In this document: one piece after another, positions 15,586 to 24,164 of the stretch
Layout of the letters: each line of letters starts with the position of its first letter
Numbering within the stretch: the stretch's first letter is position 1
From: JAAUTS01 sp034440395
Lineage (GTDB): Bacteria > Verrucomicrobiota > Verrucomicrobiia > Methylacidiphilales > JAAUTS01
Reading direction: 5' to 3'
Assembly (NCBI GenBank): GCA_034440395.1
Contig: JAWXBW010000043.1
Location: 1 to 53,150, forward strand
DNA: 53,150 bases
The notes under the pieces: model-generated
Seen by the model: only the letters and a program-made list of their open reading frames with translations
Database searches by the model: none
What the model was told of the DNA's origin: nothing
Program-made: the position numbers and the translations under genes

Positions 15586-16599
15586 ATGCCTCTGATTGAA
15601 ATCCCTCTCGGTATTTGCCTCGGACTTCTCGCCTATCTAGCCGCCCGTGTCATTGGCATGGGTCTTTACACAGTCGGTCAAAATGAACGAGCCGTTATCA
15701 CGTCCTTCGGGCGCGCGCAACGCCTCGATAATACCACCACCCTAGACGATCCCATATCTGATCCCCTACCAGACTTTGACCGTCAACGCTACTCCTACCC
15801 TCAACTCCGCATCATTGGCCCTGGTGGCCCCTATTTCCGGATGCCTTGGCAAAAAGTTCATAAAATTTCCGTAGCCATCGAAACAGTCAGCATCGCCTTC
15901 GACCCAGAAAACCACAGCTTAAACCGAAACGGCACCATCCTCGAAGCCGTAACCAAAGACCAACTTAACATTGGCGTCACTGGCCAAATGCGTTTCTACA
16001 TTTGTGAACGTAATCTCTACGCCTACCTCTTTGGTATTAAAAATCCCTTCGCCCACGTTATGGGCTACTTCGTCTCCATTCTACGCGAGCGAATCGCTAA
16101 TTTTTCTACGCAGCACGACCCCACAGCCATTGCGGATCCCTCCACCATCGGCCTCGCCCCTGAAGGCCTTAGCCTCCAAGGAGTCTCCATCAACGATCTC
16201 CGTAAAAACCTGAACGAACTCAACGAACAAATGGATCAAGAATGCCTCTCCTCCGCTGCCCGTTACGGCATGGTGCTTGATGCCTCTCTTATCACTGGTA
16301 TCGACCCTCCTCACCAAATCGACTCCGCCCTCGCCGCCATCAACACCGCGCATAACGAAGTCTCCTCTGACATCAGTCTAGCCCAAGCCTTCGCCGACCA
16401 ACGTATCGTCGAATCCCGCCGCGCCGTGGAAATCCAAACCATGAAAGCTGAGGCAGAAGTCCAACCCTTGCGCTGGATGGCTGAACAATTAAAACAACTT
16501 AAAAACAGCGGTCATGACGCCATACCAGGCTACCTCCGAAATGTTCGGCTTGACCTTTACAGCCGTGCCCGCCACATCATTCTGGATCTAAAAAAATGA
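15586..16599 (+). CDS. SPFH/Band 7 domain membrane protein A
   Basis: Probably a membrane-anchored SPFH (stomatin/HflK-like) protein forming large oligomeric rings. The 337 residues start with one transmembrane segment (about 3-25), then an SPFH-type domain: VGQNERAVITSFGRAQ, a strand with the GPGGPYFRMPWQKVHKI entry, and VTKDQLNIGVTGQMRFYI. Residues 170-330 are largely helical with a short coiled-coil-like part (SLAQAFADQRIVESRRAVEIQTMKAEA begins it). Between the N-terminal strand and GPGGPYF there is an acidic insertion (DDPISDPLPDFDRQRY). Its stop overlaps the start of a second SPFH gene (ATGA), so the two are co-translated, as HflK and HflC often are. Orthology to HflK is not claimed. Confidence 0.75.
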   Translation: MPLIEIPLGICLGLLAYLAARVIGMGLYTVGQNERAVITSFGRAQRLDNTTTLDDPISDPLPDFDRQRYSYPQLRIIGPGGPYFRMPWQKVHKISVAIETVSIAFDPENHSLNRNGTILEAVTKDQLNIGVTGQMRFYICERNLYAYLFGIKNPFAHVMGYFVSILRERIANFSTQHDPTAIADPSTIGLAPEGLSLQGVSINDLRKNLNELNEQMDQECLSSAARYGMVLDASLITGIDPPHQIDSALAAINTAHNEVSSDISLAQAFADQRIVESRRAVEIQTMKAEAEVQPLRWMAEQLKQLKNSGHDAIPGYLRNVRLDLYSRARHIILDLKK

Positions 16600-17528
16600 T
16601 TACTCTCGTCACCATCCTGATCACTTTTTTTGCCGCTTGGATTCTCGTTCCCATAATCCTTGGTTTAATACGGCTCTTCGGCGTCTTTACCACTATAGAA
16701 GAATGCGAAACAAAAGTTTACGTCCTCTTTGGTAAAGTCATTTTAATCTTGGATGAACCGGGCCTCCACTTCCTCTGGACTAAGCTTGGCTTACAATCTT
16801 TTATTGTTCACTTTTTCGGGCAAGTTCACTCCCTCGACATGCGCTTAGATCAACAATATCTGCGTAGCCAACCCGTCAATTCTGAGGAAGGCACCCCAAT
16901 GGGCGTAGGCGTCTGGCATGAAATGTCCATCTCTGACCCGGTTGCCTTCCTCTTTAAAAACACTGATCCCCGCGGCTCCCTTCGCGCTAATCTCAGCAAT
17001 GCCGCCGTCCGCTGTTTGAGTAACATGCCCTTAGAACGCCTTCTTGAAAATCGTCACGAAATGAGCCGCGCCGTCCGGGAAGAAGTCTCTCCTAAATCCG
17101 CCGCTTGGGGCTATAAGCTCGGTTCTGTTTATATTCGTAAAGTTCATTTTCGTGATCAAAACATGATCCACCAAATCGAACAAAAAGTTATTAACCGCCT
17201 CCGCCAAGTCACCTCCGCCATCAGCCAATCAGGTGCCAACCAAGTCGCCCTTATTAAAAGTGCCGCTGAAAAAGAAGCGGCTGCCGAGTTCGCTCGGGCC
17301 GGAGCCATGCGCCCCTTCGTTGTCGGAACAGCACTCCAACAAATAGCCGAGGATCCTGAGATTCTGAACGCCCTTTTTGAAATCATGGAAACCCAAAAAA
17401 TGCTAGAAGGAGACGTCGATCTCACCCTTATCCCCAAAGGTGAAAATTCCAACTTCCTCGCCGAAATGCTTGCCGCCAAAAACTTCGGAAACGTGACCGG
17501 CACGGCACCGCCACCTTTGCACGCTTAA
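16596..17528 (+). CDS. SPFH/Band 7 domain membrane protein B
   Basis: Partner of the upstream SPFH protein, overlapping it by 4 bases. The 310-residue product has an N-terminal transmembrane segment (about 3-28), then an SPFH domain with VYVLFGKVILILDEPGLHFLW, SLDMRLDQQYLRS and an assembly region DPVAFLFK..DPRGSL. The C-terminal part is helical (VINRLRQVTSAISQSGANQVALIKSAAEKEAAAEFARA), as in stomatins, ending in a Pro-rich tail. I infer that A and B form a hetero-oligomer. No protease gene such as ftsH or nfeD is next to them; the next gene is convergent. Confidence 0.75.
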   Translation: MITLVTILITFFAAWILVPIILGLIRLFGVFTTIEECETKVYVLFGKVILILDEPGLHFLWTKLGLQSFIVHFFGQVHSLDMRLDQQYLRSQPVNSEEGTPMGVGVWHEMSISDPVAFLFKNTDPRGSLRANLSNAAVRCLSNMPLERLLENRHEMSRAVREEVSPKSAAWGYKLGSVYIRKVHFRDQNMIHQIEQKVINRLRQVTSAISQSGANQVALIKSAAEKEAAAEFARAGAMRPFVVGTALQQIAEDPEILNALFEIMETQKMLEGDVDLTLIPKGENSNFLAEMLAAKNFGNVTGTAPPPLHA

Positions 17529-17647
17529 ACTTAAATCAGGGATAATTACCTAGAGAGAGCGCGGCATTACTCACCATAATCCGCATTTCTAAGTATCCTT
17601 CACCGCATTCTTAAAGCGTTCACCCTCACCGAACAAAATCCCTCGAA

Positions 17648-18733
17648 CTAGGCCACTTGCTTAACTTGTTGGCGCACGACATCCAAGGCTGCTCGTAAAG
17701 CTTCTGACTCCTCGGAGGTAAAAGCATTTGATTCAATAGCTTGAGCTGATTCGGCAAAGAGTTCCTCGCAACGGTTTTTTAAAAACGTCACCGCCCCAGA
17801 CTTATCAATTAATTCTTTTATCTTCAATAGAGCCGACTCACGTTTAGACATGGAACTTAAACACATTTGTAAGAAGGATTTCTCCACCTCATTCAGGGTA
17901 AGGAAGGCTTGCTGGAGTAGCATGGTTTTCTTACCCTCCAATAAATCAGCCGAACAAAGCGGTTCCATGGGATTGAGTGCTTTATATTCTACGAGGTCAT
18001 TTTGTATTTGGAAAGCTAGGCCGAGGGGGCGAGTAATTTCCCGAATAGCTTGCAATTTTTCTTCCGAAGCTCCTGCGAGTAAAGCACCCATTATGCAAGG
18101 CGCCTCGAAGGTGTAGCGCGTGGTTTTTAGGTGATACATTTCCTCAATTTGCTGAGCGTTAACACGGGTTATATCTTGGCAACCTAAAAGAATGTCCAAA
18201 ATTTCTCCACTGCCCGTATCCACGGTGTAGTCTAAAAACTTACTCATTAAACGCGCCCGTAATTCAGGCTCAAAGTCCGCTTCATGCAGAGTTTGGATGG
18301 CTAGGGCGTAAACAATATCTCCCATGACCATAGCGATATTTTCTCCAATCCGCTCACGGTCCTCAGAAACAACGAGGCGGCTTGCACAAAGTTTATGGAA
18401 GGTGGGTAAACCACGACGTTTCTCAGAACGATCAATCACGTCGTCATGCATAAGGACAAAGGTGTGCAAGAGCTCCAAAGCGAGTGCTGAGCGCAAGAGA
18501 GAAGGATCCGTCAAGGGACGTTTACCTTGAAAGGCTCGGTAACAAAGCATCAACATAATAGGACGAATACGTTTACCCTTACGTCCCACGAATTCACAAA
18601 AGTCAAAATATAAAGGCTCAAACCACTCCCCATATTTGAACCGTTCTTTTTGTTGGGAAAAATGTTCTTGAATAAAATATTCAAGGGCGGCCTGTGCCTG
18701 TTCAAGATCTTTGTTTGAACTGAATAACATCAT
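17648..18733 (-). CDS. Polyprenyl (geranylgeranyl/farnesyl-type) diphosphate synthase
   Basis: Trans-isoprenyl diphosphate synthase that condenses isopentenyl diphosphate with an allylic diphosphate, needing Mg2+. With the start at 18733 it is 361 residues. The first Asp-rich motif is HDDVIDRSEKRRGLPT (Asp97, Asp98, Asp101), preceded by GKRIRP. The second motif reads FQIQNDLVEY, so the usual DDxxD is NDxxE (Asn245, Asp246, Glu249). GKKTMLLQQA corresponds to the following GK-T motif. An upstream in-frame start at 18787 would add 18 residues, but a promoter-like pair ends about 7 bases before 18733, favouring the shorter form. Product chain length is not predictable by eye. It converges on the SPFH pair and diverges from the FHA gene. 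Confidence 0.85.
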   Translation of the reverse strand: MMLFSSNKDLEQAQAALEYFIQEHFSQQKERFKYGEWFEPLYFDFCEFVGRKGKRIRPIMLMLCYRAFQGKRPLTDPSLLRSALALELLHTFVLMHDDVIDRSEKRRGLPTFHKLCASRLVVSEDRERIGENIAMVMGDIVYALAIQTLHEADFEPELRARLMSKFLDYTVDTGSGEILDILLGCQDITRVNAQQIEEMYHLKTTRYTFEAPCIMGALLAGASEEKLQAIREITRPLGLAFQIQNDLVEYKALNPMEPLCSADLLEGKKTMLLQQAFLTLNEVEKSFLQMCLSSMSKRESALLKIKELIDKSGAVTFLKNRCEELFAESAQAIESNAFTSEESEALRAALDVVRQQVKQVA

Positions 18734-18739
18734 TCCAGC

Positions 18740-18768
18740 GTAATACGAACTTGTTTTAATGCAAACAA
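18740..18768 (-). promoter_or_regulatory. Candidate promoter of the prenyl synthase gene
   Basis: On the minus strand TTGTTT (18768-18763) is followed after exactly 17 bases by TATTAC (18745-18740). A transcript would start about at 18733, which is the first base of the ATG chosen for the downstream gene. This would give a leaderless or nearly leaderless mRNA. Confidence 0.35.
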
Positions 18769-18875
18769 CAACTTTAACGTAAGCCAAGACCTATCTTGTT
18801 TTATTGACTTAATCCTCTTGATTTCAACTTTTTACAGTATAAAATGGACTAACTTTATTTAAAGTTTTTTTACAA

Positions 18876-19736
18876 ATGAATACACCTTTTTTAGATTTTT
18901 TATTGTGGTTTCAAGTAGCTAAACGTTCTGGTCGCTTCTACCTTCAAACATCCCATGATGCCGCTGAACTATTCTTACTTGATGGTTTTGTGATCCATAC
19001 GCAAGCAGGGTTAGACATTGGGCTGGAGCCTTTCTTACAGGTTTTACACGACTGGGAAGAACCGAAAATAATCGCATGGGAAGTTAACCGCATGCCTGAA
19101 TTCCAGACTCTCTGGCTAGACGCATCTTCGACCAATATTCTCCTAACCCGCTACGCTAAAGAAAATAAAAACGCTGCCGGAAATACTCCTTACAGAGACC
19201 GCCCCCTCTCAGAAGAATCCCAAGAAGATGGATTTTACACTTTCACCTTTAACGTCGAGACTGAAAATGGCGACAGCTTTTCTAAAGACCTAGACTCCGA
19301 TCTCATTCAAGTGGGGCGCGACGATAAAAGTGAGCTTGTAATAAATGACAGCTCACTCTCTCGTCAACATGCCTTCATCACACGCAAGGGCAGAATGCTT
19401 TTTATTCACGACTTAAATTCCTCCAATGGCACGCTGGTTAATGATAGCCCTATTATTTTTGCTCAAGTCGAGGAAGGCCACGTGATTAAATTTGGAAATG
19501 CCACCTGCACCTTCACCGCCAAAGAACGTAGTCAGGGCTTAGACTTAAACTACGAGAACGTCATGAAGACTTCCCTCATACCCAAGGGCTTACTTAATCA
19601 AGCCCGCCAACGCCAACAACCCTCTCAGAAACTTCACCCCACCGCAGCCATTGCCATCGTCCCCGACGTCGCTCAACCAGCAGCTAAACCTCGTAAGACC
19701 CGTCCTCTCGGCATGTCAGCTCAACTTTATCCTTGA
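18876..19736 (+). CDS. FHA domain protein with N-terminal DUF4388/PATAN-like domain
   Basis: Probable signalling adaptor that binds phosphothreonine peptides. Of 286 residues, about 1-95 resemble the DUF4388/PATAN module (LLWFQVAKRSGRFYL, then ELFLLDGFVIHTQAG), which occurs in regulatory proteins of bacteria with gliding or pilus systems. Residues about 120-210 form an FHA domain with the conserved Gly147-Arg148 (VGRDD), Ser162-Arg-Gln-His165 and Asn184-Gly185 (SSNGTLV). The C-terminal 65 residues are low-complexity and basic. It is divergent from the prenyl synthase and lies 39 bases upstream of mpl. No Ser/Thr kinase gene is in the window. A functional link to the type IV pilus-like genes 6 kb away is possible but speculative. 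Confidence 0.8.
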   Translation: MNTPFLDFLLWFQVAKRSGRFYLQTSHDAAELFLLDGFVIHTQAGLDIGLEPFLQVLHDWEEPKIIAWEVNRMPEFQTLWLDASSTNILLTRYAKENKNAAGNTPYRDRPLSEESQEDGFYTFTFNVETENGDSFSKDLDSDLIQVGRDDKSELVINDSSLSRQHAFITRKGRMLFIHDLNSSNGTLVNDSPIIFAQVEEGHVIKFGNATCTFTAKERSQGLDLNYENVMKTSLIPKGLLNQARQRQQPSQKLHPTAAIAIVPDVAQPAAKPRKTRPLGMSAQLYP

Positions 19737-19775
19737 GTTACCTACTAAACTCTCTCTGGAATCTATCCGCCTTCC

Positions 19776-21188
19776 ATGAACGATCAGGTCACACTGCTTT
19801 CACAAAATAATTCACTTAAGAAAATTCACCTCATCGGTATTTGCGGAACCGCCATGGGCTCCGTGGCTGGCATGCTCAAGGATCAAGGCTACGAAGTCAG
19901 CGGTTCAGACGAACGGGTTTATCCGCCGATGTCCACCTTTCTCCAAGAAAAAGGCATCCGCATCCTCAATGGCTATCAACCCTCGAACCTAGACCACAAA
20001 CCCGACCTCATCGTTGTCGGTAACGCCATCTCCCGCGGCAACCCTGAGCTGGAACACGCCCTTGACCAAAGACTCACCTACATGTCTTTGCCCGAGACCC
20101 TAAAGCATTTCTTCCTCCGCTCTACTCATAACCTTGTCGTTACCGGCACCCACGGCAAAACCACCACAACATCCCTCCTATCCTGGCTTTTTGAAGATGC
20201 CCGACTCCAGCCCAGCTTTATGATCGGCGGCATTCCCCTGAACTTTGATCAAGGTTGTAAAAAACAAGCTGGCAACTATTGGATTCTCGAAGGTGATGAA
20301 TATGACACCGCCTTCTTTGATAAACGCAGTAAATTTATCCACTACCTTCCTGAACTCGTCATCATTAATAACATCGAGTTCGACCACGCCGACATCTATG
20401 CCAATGTGGAAGAAATTAAAGTTAGTTTCTGCCGCCTCGTTCAAATCGTCCCGCGTAATGGCATGATTGTGCTCAATGCAGATGACCCAAACTCCATCGA
20501 CGTCACCCGTACAAGCCACTCCCAACTGCTCGAAGTCGGCTTTACTGAAAACGCTGCTATCCGCATCACCGATCTCAGCACCAGCTCCGAAGGCAGCTCC
20601 TTCACCCTACTAGGCCAACGCTTTACCGTTCCACTCTATGGCCGCCATAATGTTCATAACACAGCCATGACCATCGTAGCTGCCCACAACTACCAAATCC
20701 CACTCGCTCAAATTCAAGCCTCACTCCCACGCTTCAAAGGCATCAAACGCCGCATGGAATTACGTGGAGAAAAACGTGGTATCACCGTTGTCGATGACTT
20801 CGGTCACCACCCCACTGCCTTAGCCGAAACCATCGCCGCCTTCCGCCAACGCTACCCACAACGTCGCCTCTGGGCCATCTTCGAGCCTCGCTCCAACACC
20901 ACCCGCCGCGCTATCTTCCAACACGAACTGCCCGCCGCCCTCTCCCTTGCCGATGGCGTCTTCATCAGCGCTATCGCCCGGGCCGAACAGCTCGACCCGA
21001 ATGACCGCCTCAACGTCGATCAAGTTGTCACCGACATTAAAAAAAGCGGCCGTCTCGCTTGGCACGAAAAAGATGCCGACGCTATTATTGAAAAACTTCT
21101 TCCTCAGTTAGAAAAAGGAGACGTTGTCGCCGTCTTTAGTAACGGCGGTTTCGACGGATTGATTGATAAATTACTAGCACGGTTGTAA
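19776..21188 (+). CDS. mpl: UDP-N-acetylmuramate:L-alanyl-gamma-D-glutamyl-meso-diaminopimelate ligase
   Basis: Murein-recycling ligase that joins recovered tripeptide to UDP-MurNAc, bypassing MurC, MurD and MurE. The 470 residues show the Mpl/Mur ligase layout: N-terminal HLIGICGTAMGSVAGMLK (Mpl has CGTAMG where MurC has GIGMSG), ATP loop GTHGKTTTT (124-132), central EGDEYDTAFFDKRSKF specific to Mpl, INNIEFDHADIY and the C-terminal VVDDFGHHPTA and FEPRSNTTRR. This separates it from MurC. It indicates a diaminopimelate-type, Gram-negative peptidoglycan with recycling. There is no Shine-Dalgarno sequence. A terminator-like hairpin lies downstream. Confidence 0.94.
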   Translation: MNDQVTLLSQNNSLKKIHLIGICGTAMGSVAGMLKDQGYEVSGSDERVYPPMSTFLQEKGIRILNGYQPSNLDHKPDLIVVGNAISRGNPELEHALDQRLTYMSLPETLKHFFLRSTHNLVVTGTHGKTTTTSLLSWLFEDARLQPSFMIGGIPLNFDQGCKKQAGNYWILEGDEYDTAFFDKRSKFIHYLPELVIINNIEFDHADIYANVEEIKVSFCRLVQIVPRNGMIVLNADDPNSIDVTRTSHSQLLEVGFTENAAIRITDLSTSSEGSSFTLLGQRFTVPLYGRHNVHNTAMTIVAAHNYQIPLAQIQASLPRFKGIKRRMELRGEKRGITVVDDFGHHPTALAETIAAFRQRYPQRRLWAIFEPRSNTTRRAIFQHELPAALSLADGVFISAIARAEQLDPNDRLNVDQVVTDIKKSGRLAWHEKDADAIIEKLLPQLEKGDVVAVFSNGGFDGLIDKLLARL

Positions 21189-21221
21189 GGAATATTTAAT
21201 TCCCTCATAGGATAAATTTAT

Positions 21222-21262
21222 GGGATTACCTGTACGCTAGCTAGCAGGCAGCTATCCCTTTT
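21222..21262 (+). terminator. Probable terminator after mpl
   Basis: GGGAT (21222-21226) pairs with ATCCC (21254-21258), with an inner CCTG/CAGG pair and a CTAGCTAG palindrome in the loop, followed by TTTT. The stem is interrupted, so strength is uncertain. A smaller GGAAT/ATTCC hairpin sits directly after the mpl stop codon (21189-21203). Confidence 0.4.
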
Positions 21263-21319
21263 ACCTCTTTCATCTATATTAATAAAAATTTTTGGCTGCT
21301 TGGAAAAAGCGCAAATAAC

Positions 21320-21607
21320 GTGCAGGCTGAACTTATGTTAAGTCCTCATGTACTTTTTGTTAGCTGCGCCTTTCTTTTTCTAGGCTTAACGGGTTGGCTG
21401 ATCCATGTCTTTTTTTTTCATCAAGCTTGGAAAAAGTTGATTGAAAAAGAATATGCCTTCCACTGTCGTAAAGGTTGGATCCCTGAACGCCTCCTACGCT
21501 ACCAACGTGATTTCGGCCAGAGTAACTACCTCCGCATCAGCCTTCTTCTCCTCTGGCTCGCCCTAACAAGCACGCTTCTAACTCTTGCTAAGGTTCTCTT
21601 TTACTAA
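21320..21607 (+). CDS. Small two-helix membrane protein, function unknown
   Basis: A 95-residue protein not recognised as a named family. It has one transmembrane segment near residues 10-32 (VLFVSCAFLFLGLTGWLIHVFFF) and another near 72-93, separated by a basic, helical cytoplasmic-looking segment (HQAWKKLIEKEYAFHCRKGWIPERLLRYQRDF). The frame opens with GTG at 21320; an ATG at 21335 is an equally good start and neither has a Shine-Dalgarno sequence. It is followed 21 bases later by another small membrane protein and then proS, so the three may be co-transcribed. Confidence 0.6.
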   Translation: MQAELMLSPHVLFVSCAFLFLGLTGWLIHVFFFHQAWKKLIEKEYAFHCRKGWIPERLLRYQRDFGQSNYLRISLLLLWLALTSTLLTLAKVLFY

Positions 21608-21628
21608 GACTGCTCTCCTTTAAAAACC

Positions 21629-21979
21629 ATGCGCTTTCTCTTTATCATTCTTAATCTACTCGGTTTTCCTGGCCTCGGCACCTTTCTCTCTGGCCGGCAT
21701 AAAACAGGCCTAGCTCAGTTAGCCCTGTCAGGCCTTGGCTTTGCCCTGACTCTGATTGGAGTCAGCCTTTACGCCTCCACCATATTCAGCTCAGGCCGTA
21801 ACTACTCTGAACTTTTCCAAGCTGCCTACGACCAAGAGCTCATGAGTTTAACGGATATGTTCAGCTTCTTAGCCGTCTCTCTTTTGGGACTCACTTTATT
21901 CACCGTGTCTTGGATATGGGCCGCTTGCACGCCGCAAACCAAACGCACACCTCCGCCTTTACCTCCAGCTCCACTTTAA
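21629..21979 (+). CDS. Small membrane protein with PGLGTFLSGRHKTG motif
   Basis: A 116-residue hypothetical membrane protein with about three hydrophobic segments: residues 3-20, 29-50 and 78-99. The motif LGFPGLGTFLSGRHKTGLAQL resembles the G-x-G-x-F..G....G..Q..L pattern of small TM2-like membrane proteins of unknown function. The tail is Pro-rich (TPPPLPPAPL) and probably cytoplasmic. It starts with ATG. It lies between another small membrane protein and proS on the same strand. No function can be assigned. Confidence 0.65.
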   Translation: MRFLFIILNLLGFPGLGTFLSGRHKTGLAQLALSGLGFALTLIGVSLYASTIFSSGRNYSELFQAAYDQELMSLTDMFSFLAVSLLGLTLFTVSWIWAACTPQTKRTPPPLPPAPL

Positions 21980-22048
21980 AAAACCTAGTTCCTAGCCTGC
22001 CTATTTTTCTTCTGTTCATCCCAGTGTTCCCTTTTACATTCTTACCCC

Positions 22049-23566
22049 ATGGCCAACGAAACTTCCGCTATCCAACCACAACGCGCCCAAGATTTTCCTG
22101 AGTGGTATCAACAAGTAATTGCAGCCGCTGACTTAGCGGAAAACTCAGAAGTGCGCGGTTGTATGGTAATCAAACCTTGGGGCTACGGCCTCTGGGAACG
22201 CATCCAGCAACCCCTCGATCGCATGTTCAAAGAAACGGGCCATGAAAATGCATACTTCCCCCTCTTCATTCCCTTAAGCTACTTAGAAAAAGAAGCCGCT
22301 CATGTGGAAGGCTTTGCGAAGGAATGTGCCGTCGTCACTCACCATCGCCTCGAAGTGGGGCCTGAAGGTAAATTGATCCCTGCGGGCGAATTAAATGAAC
22401 CCCTCATCGTTCGTCCAACCTCAGAAACCATCATCGGAGCAGCCTACGCCAGATGGGTGCAATCGTATCGCGACCTCCCCATTTTAATTAATCAGTGGGC
22501 TAATGTTGTTCGCTGGGAAATGCGCCCCCGCTTATTCCTACGCACTACAGAATTTCTTTGGCAAGAAGGCCACACCGCCCACGAAACCGCCGCAGAAGCT
22601 ATTCAAGAAACCGAACAAATGCTCCGTGTCTACGAGCGCTTCGCTAAAGACTACCTCGCTGTTCCCGTCCTCACAGGAGAGAAAAGTGAGAGCGAACGTT
22701 TCCCTGGTGCCGTGCGCACGCTTTGCATCGAGGCCATGGTGCAGGACCGTAAAGCGGTGCAGGCAGGCACTTCCCATTACTTAGGTCAAAATTTTTCTAA
22801 AGCCTCCGGTATTCAATTCGCTAACCGCAACAACCAACCCGAGCACGCCTACACAACAAGCTGGGGCGTCAGCACTCGCTTGATCGGCACCCTAATCATG
22901 GCTCACAGTGATGACAACGGAATCGTTCTGCCGCCTAAAGTTGCGCCTGCCCAAATCGTGATTCTGCCCGTCACACCTAAAGAAGACACGAAAGCCGAAG
23001 TCCTAGCTGCCTGTGAAGCCTTAGCCCAAGAGCTGCGTAAACTCCGTTGGGACGACGAACCCCTGCGTGTCAAGATCGATACCCGTGACAAGGCAGGTGG
23101 AGCTAAGAGCTGGGATTGGATTAAAAAGGGTGTTCCCCTGCGTGTCGAAATAGGTCCACGCGATCTCGCCGCCGGCAGCGTCTTCGTGGCTCGTCGTGAC
23201 CTTGATGCTAAAGCCAAAACGTCTTATCCCCAGGCCGACTTCGTAGCACAAGCCGTTGGCCTACTTGCTCAAATCCAACAAGGCCTCTACGACCGCGCCC
23301 TAGAATTTCGTAACACCCACACCTGCAAAATTGATACGAAGGAAGAGTTCTACCAATTTTTTACCCCAGCTAACCCAAGTAAACCGGAAATCCACGGCGG
23401 CTTTGCCCTGACTCACTGGTGTGGCTCGGCAGAGGTTGAAGAAAAAATTAAGGCTGATCTTAAAGTCACTATCCGCTGCATTCCCTTTGACGAAACGGAA
23501 GAGGGCACCTGTCCCTTCTCGGGAAAGCCGAGTAAGCAACGTGTGATCTTTGCCAAGTCATATTGA
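22049..23566 (+). CDS. proS: Prolyl-tRNA synthetase, archaeal/eukaryote-like short type
   Basis: Class II aminoacyl-tRNA synthetase charging tRNA-Pro. At 505 residues without the roughly 180-residue editing insertion of E. coli ProS, it belongs to the short archaeal/eukaryotic type found in a minority of bacteria. Visible landmarks are the N-terminal DFPEWYQQVI and RGCMVIKPWGYGLWE, motif-2 region LIVRPTSETIIGAAYARWVQSYRDLP, RLFLRTTEFLWQEGHTAH and motif-3 region TSWGVSTRLIG. The anticodon-binding domain follows, and the C-terminal zinc-type domain has CGSAEVEE..TIRCIP and EGTCPFSGKPS. No Shine-Dalgarno sequence precedes the ATG; the leader is pyrimidine-rich. Confidence 0.95.
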   Translation: MANETSAIQPQRAQDFPEWYQQVIAAADLAENSEVRGCMVIKPWGYGLWERIQQPLDRMFKETGHENAYFPLFIPLSYLEKEAAHVEGFAKECAVVTHHRLEVGPEGKLIPAGELNEPLIVRPTSETIIGAAYARWVQSYRDLPILINQWANVVRWEMRPRLFLRTTEFLWQEGHTAHETAAEAIQETEQMLRVYERFAKDYLAVPVLTGEKSESERFPGAVRTLCIEAMVQDRKAVQAGTSHYLGQNFSKASGIQFANRNNQPEHAYTTSWGVSTRLIGTLIMAHSDDNGIVLPPKVAPAQIVILPVTPKEDTKAEVLAACEALAQELRKLRWDDEPLRVKIDTRDKAGGAKSWDWIKKGVPLRVEIGPRDLAAGSVFVARRDLDAKAKTSYPQADFVAQAVGLLAQIQQGLYDRALEFRNTHTCKIDTKEEFYQFFTPANPSKPEIHGGFALTHWCGSAEVEEKIKADLKVTIRCIPFDETEEGTCPFSGKPSKQRVIFAKSY

Positions 23567-23595
23567 TCGGCTCTGCCCTTTGTGGTGTAGAATCC

Positions 23596-24075
23596 CTATG
23601 GATTCAAACGCCAGATAGAAAAATTTAATGCCTGGGCAATGGAAACCCAGATTAAGTAAGGCACTAAAAGGAGTGCGGCTAGTGGTGATACTTTCTTGAA
23701 AAGGACAATAGTTATAACGATCCAGACCCATAAAAGTGCAATCCAAAAGAATCCTAAATCAGGACGGCGCATCCCGAAGAATATGGGTGACCAGCACGCA
23801 TTAATAATTAATTGAAACAGAAAGACCTGTAAAGCCAAGCGCACAGGCTGCTCCGTTCTTCGCTGCCACACGAGCCATGCCGATACAGCCATCATCAAAT
23901 AAAGCGTCGTCCACATGGGGCCAAATAACCAACTCGGCGGCGTCCAGCTTGGCTTATTTAAAGCAAGATACCACGTCCCCACGGAAGAACTCGTCGCCCA
24001 GCCACCGACGGCAGCAGCTAGAAAACAAATGAAGACAAAGCCACCTAAAGCAAGAAGGCTACGTTTAGTGAACAT
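23596..24075 (-). CDS. tspO: TspO/MBR family membrane protein
   Basis: Five-helix membrane protein of the translocator protein family, which binds tetrapyrroles and is linked to porphyrin handling and light/oxygen or stress response. The start MFTKRSLLALGG at 24075 gives 159 residues, the usual length; the upstream nine codons of the frame are not convincing. The family motif NKPSWTPPSWLFGPMWTTLY is intact, as are W..R (SAWLVWQRR), the NACWSPIFFGMRRPDLGFFWI segment and the final ALNFSIWRLN. It converges with proS. TspO occurs together with cytochrome c and heme-rich respiratory systems, consistent with the resB/ccsA genes nearby, but a direct link is not shown. Confidence 0.92.
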   Translation of the reverse strand: MFTKRSLLALGGFVFICFLAAAVGGWATSSSVGTWYLALNKPSWTPPSWLFGPMWTTLYLMMAVSAWLVWQRRTEQPVRLALQVFLFQLIINACWSPIFFGMRRPDLGFFWIALLWVWIVITIVLFKKVSPLAALLLVPYLIWVSIAQALNFSIWRLNP

Positions 24076-24164
24076 GATTTCTATACTAACGTCTTCAGCC
24101 AAAAAATCACAGCTTAAAACAAGAGCAACTTGTCTTTAGCCTGACTACTGCTATCGTTAAGTCA

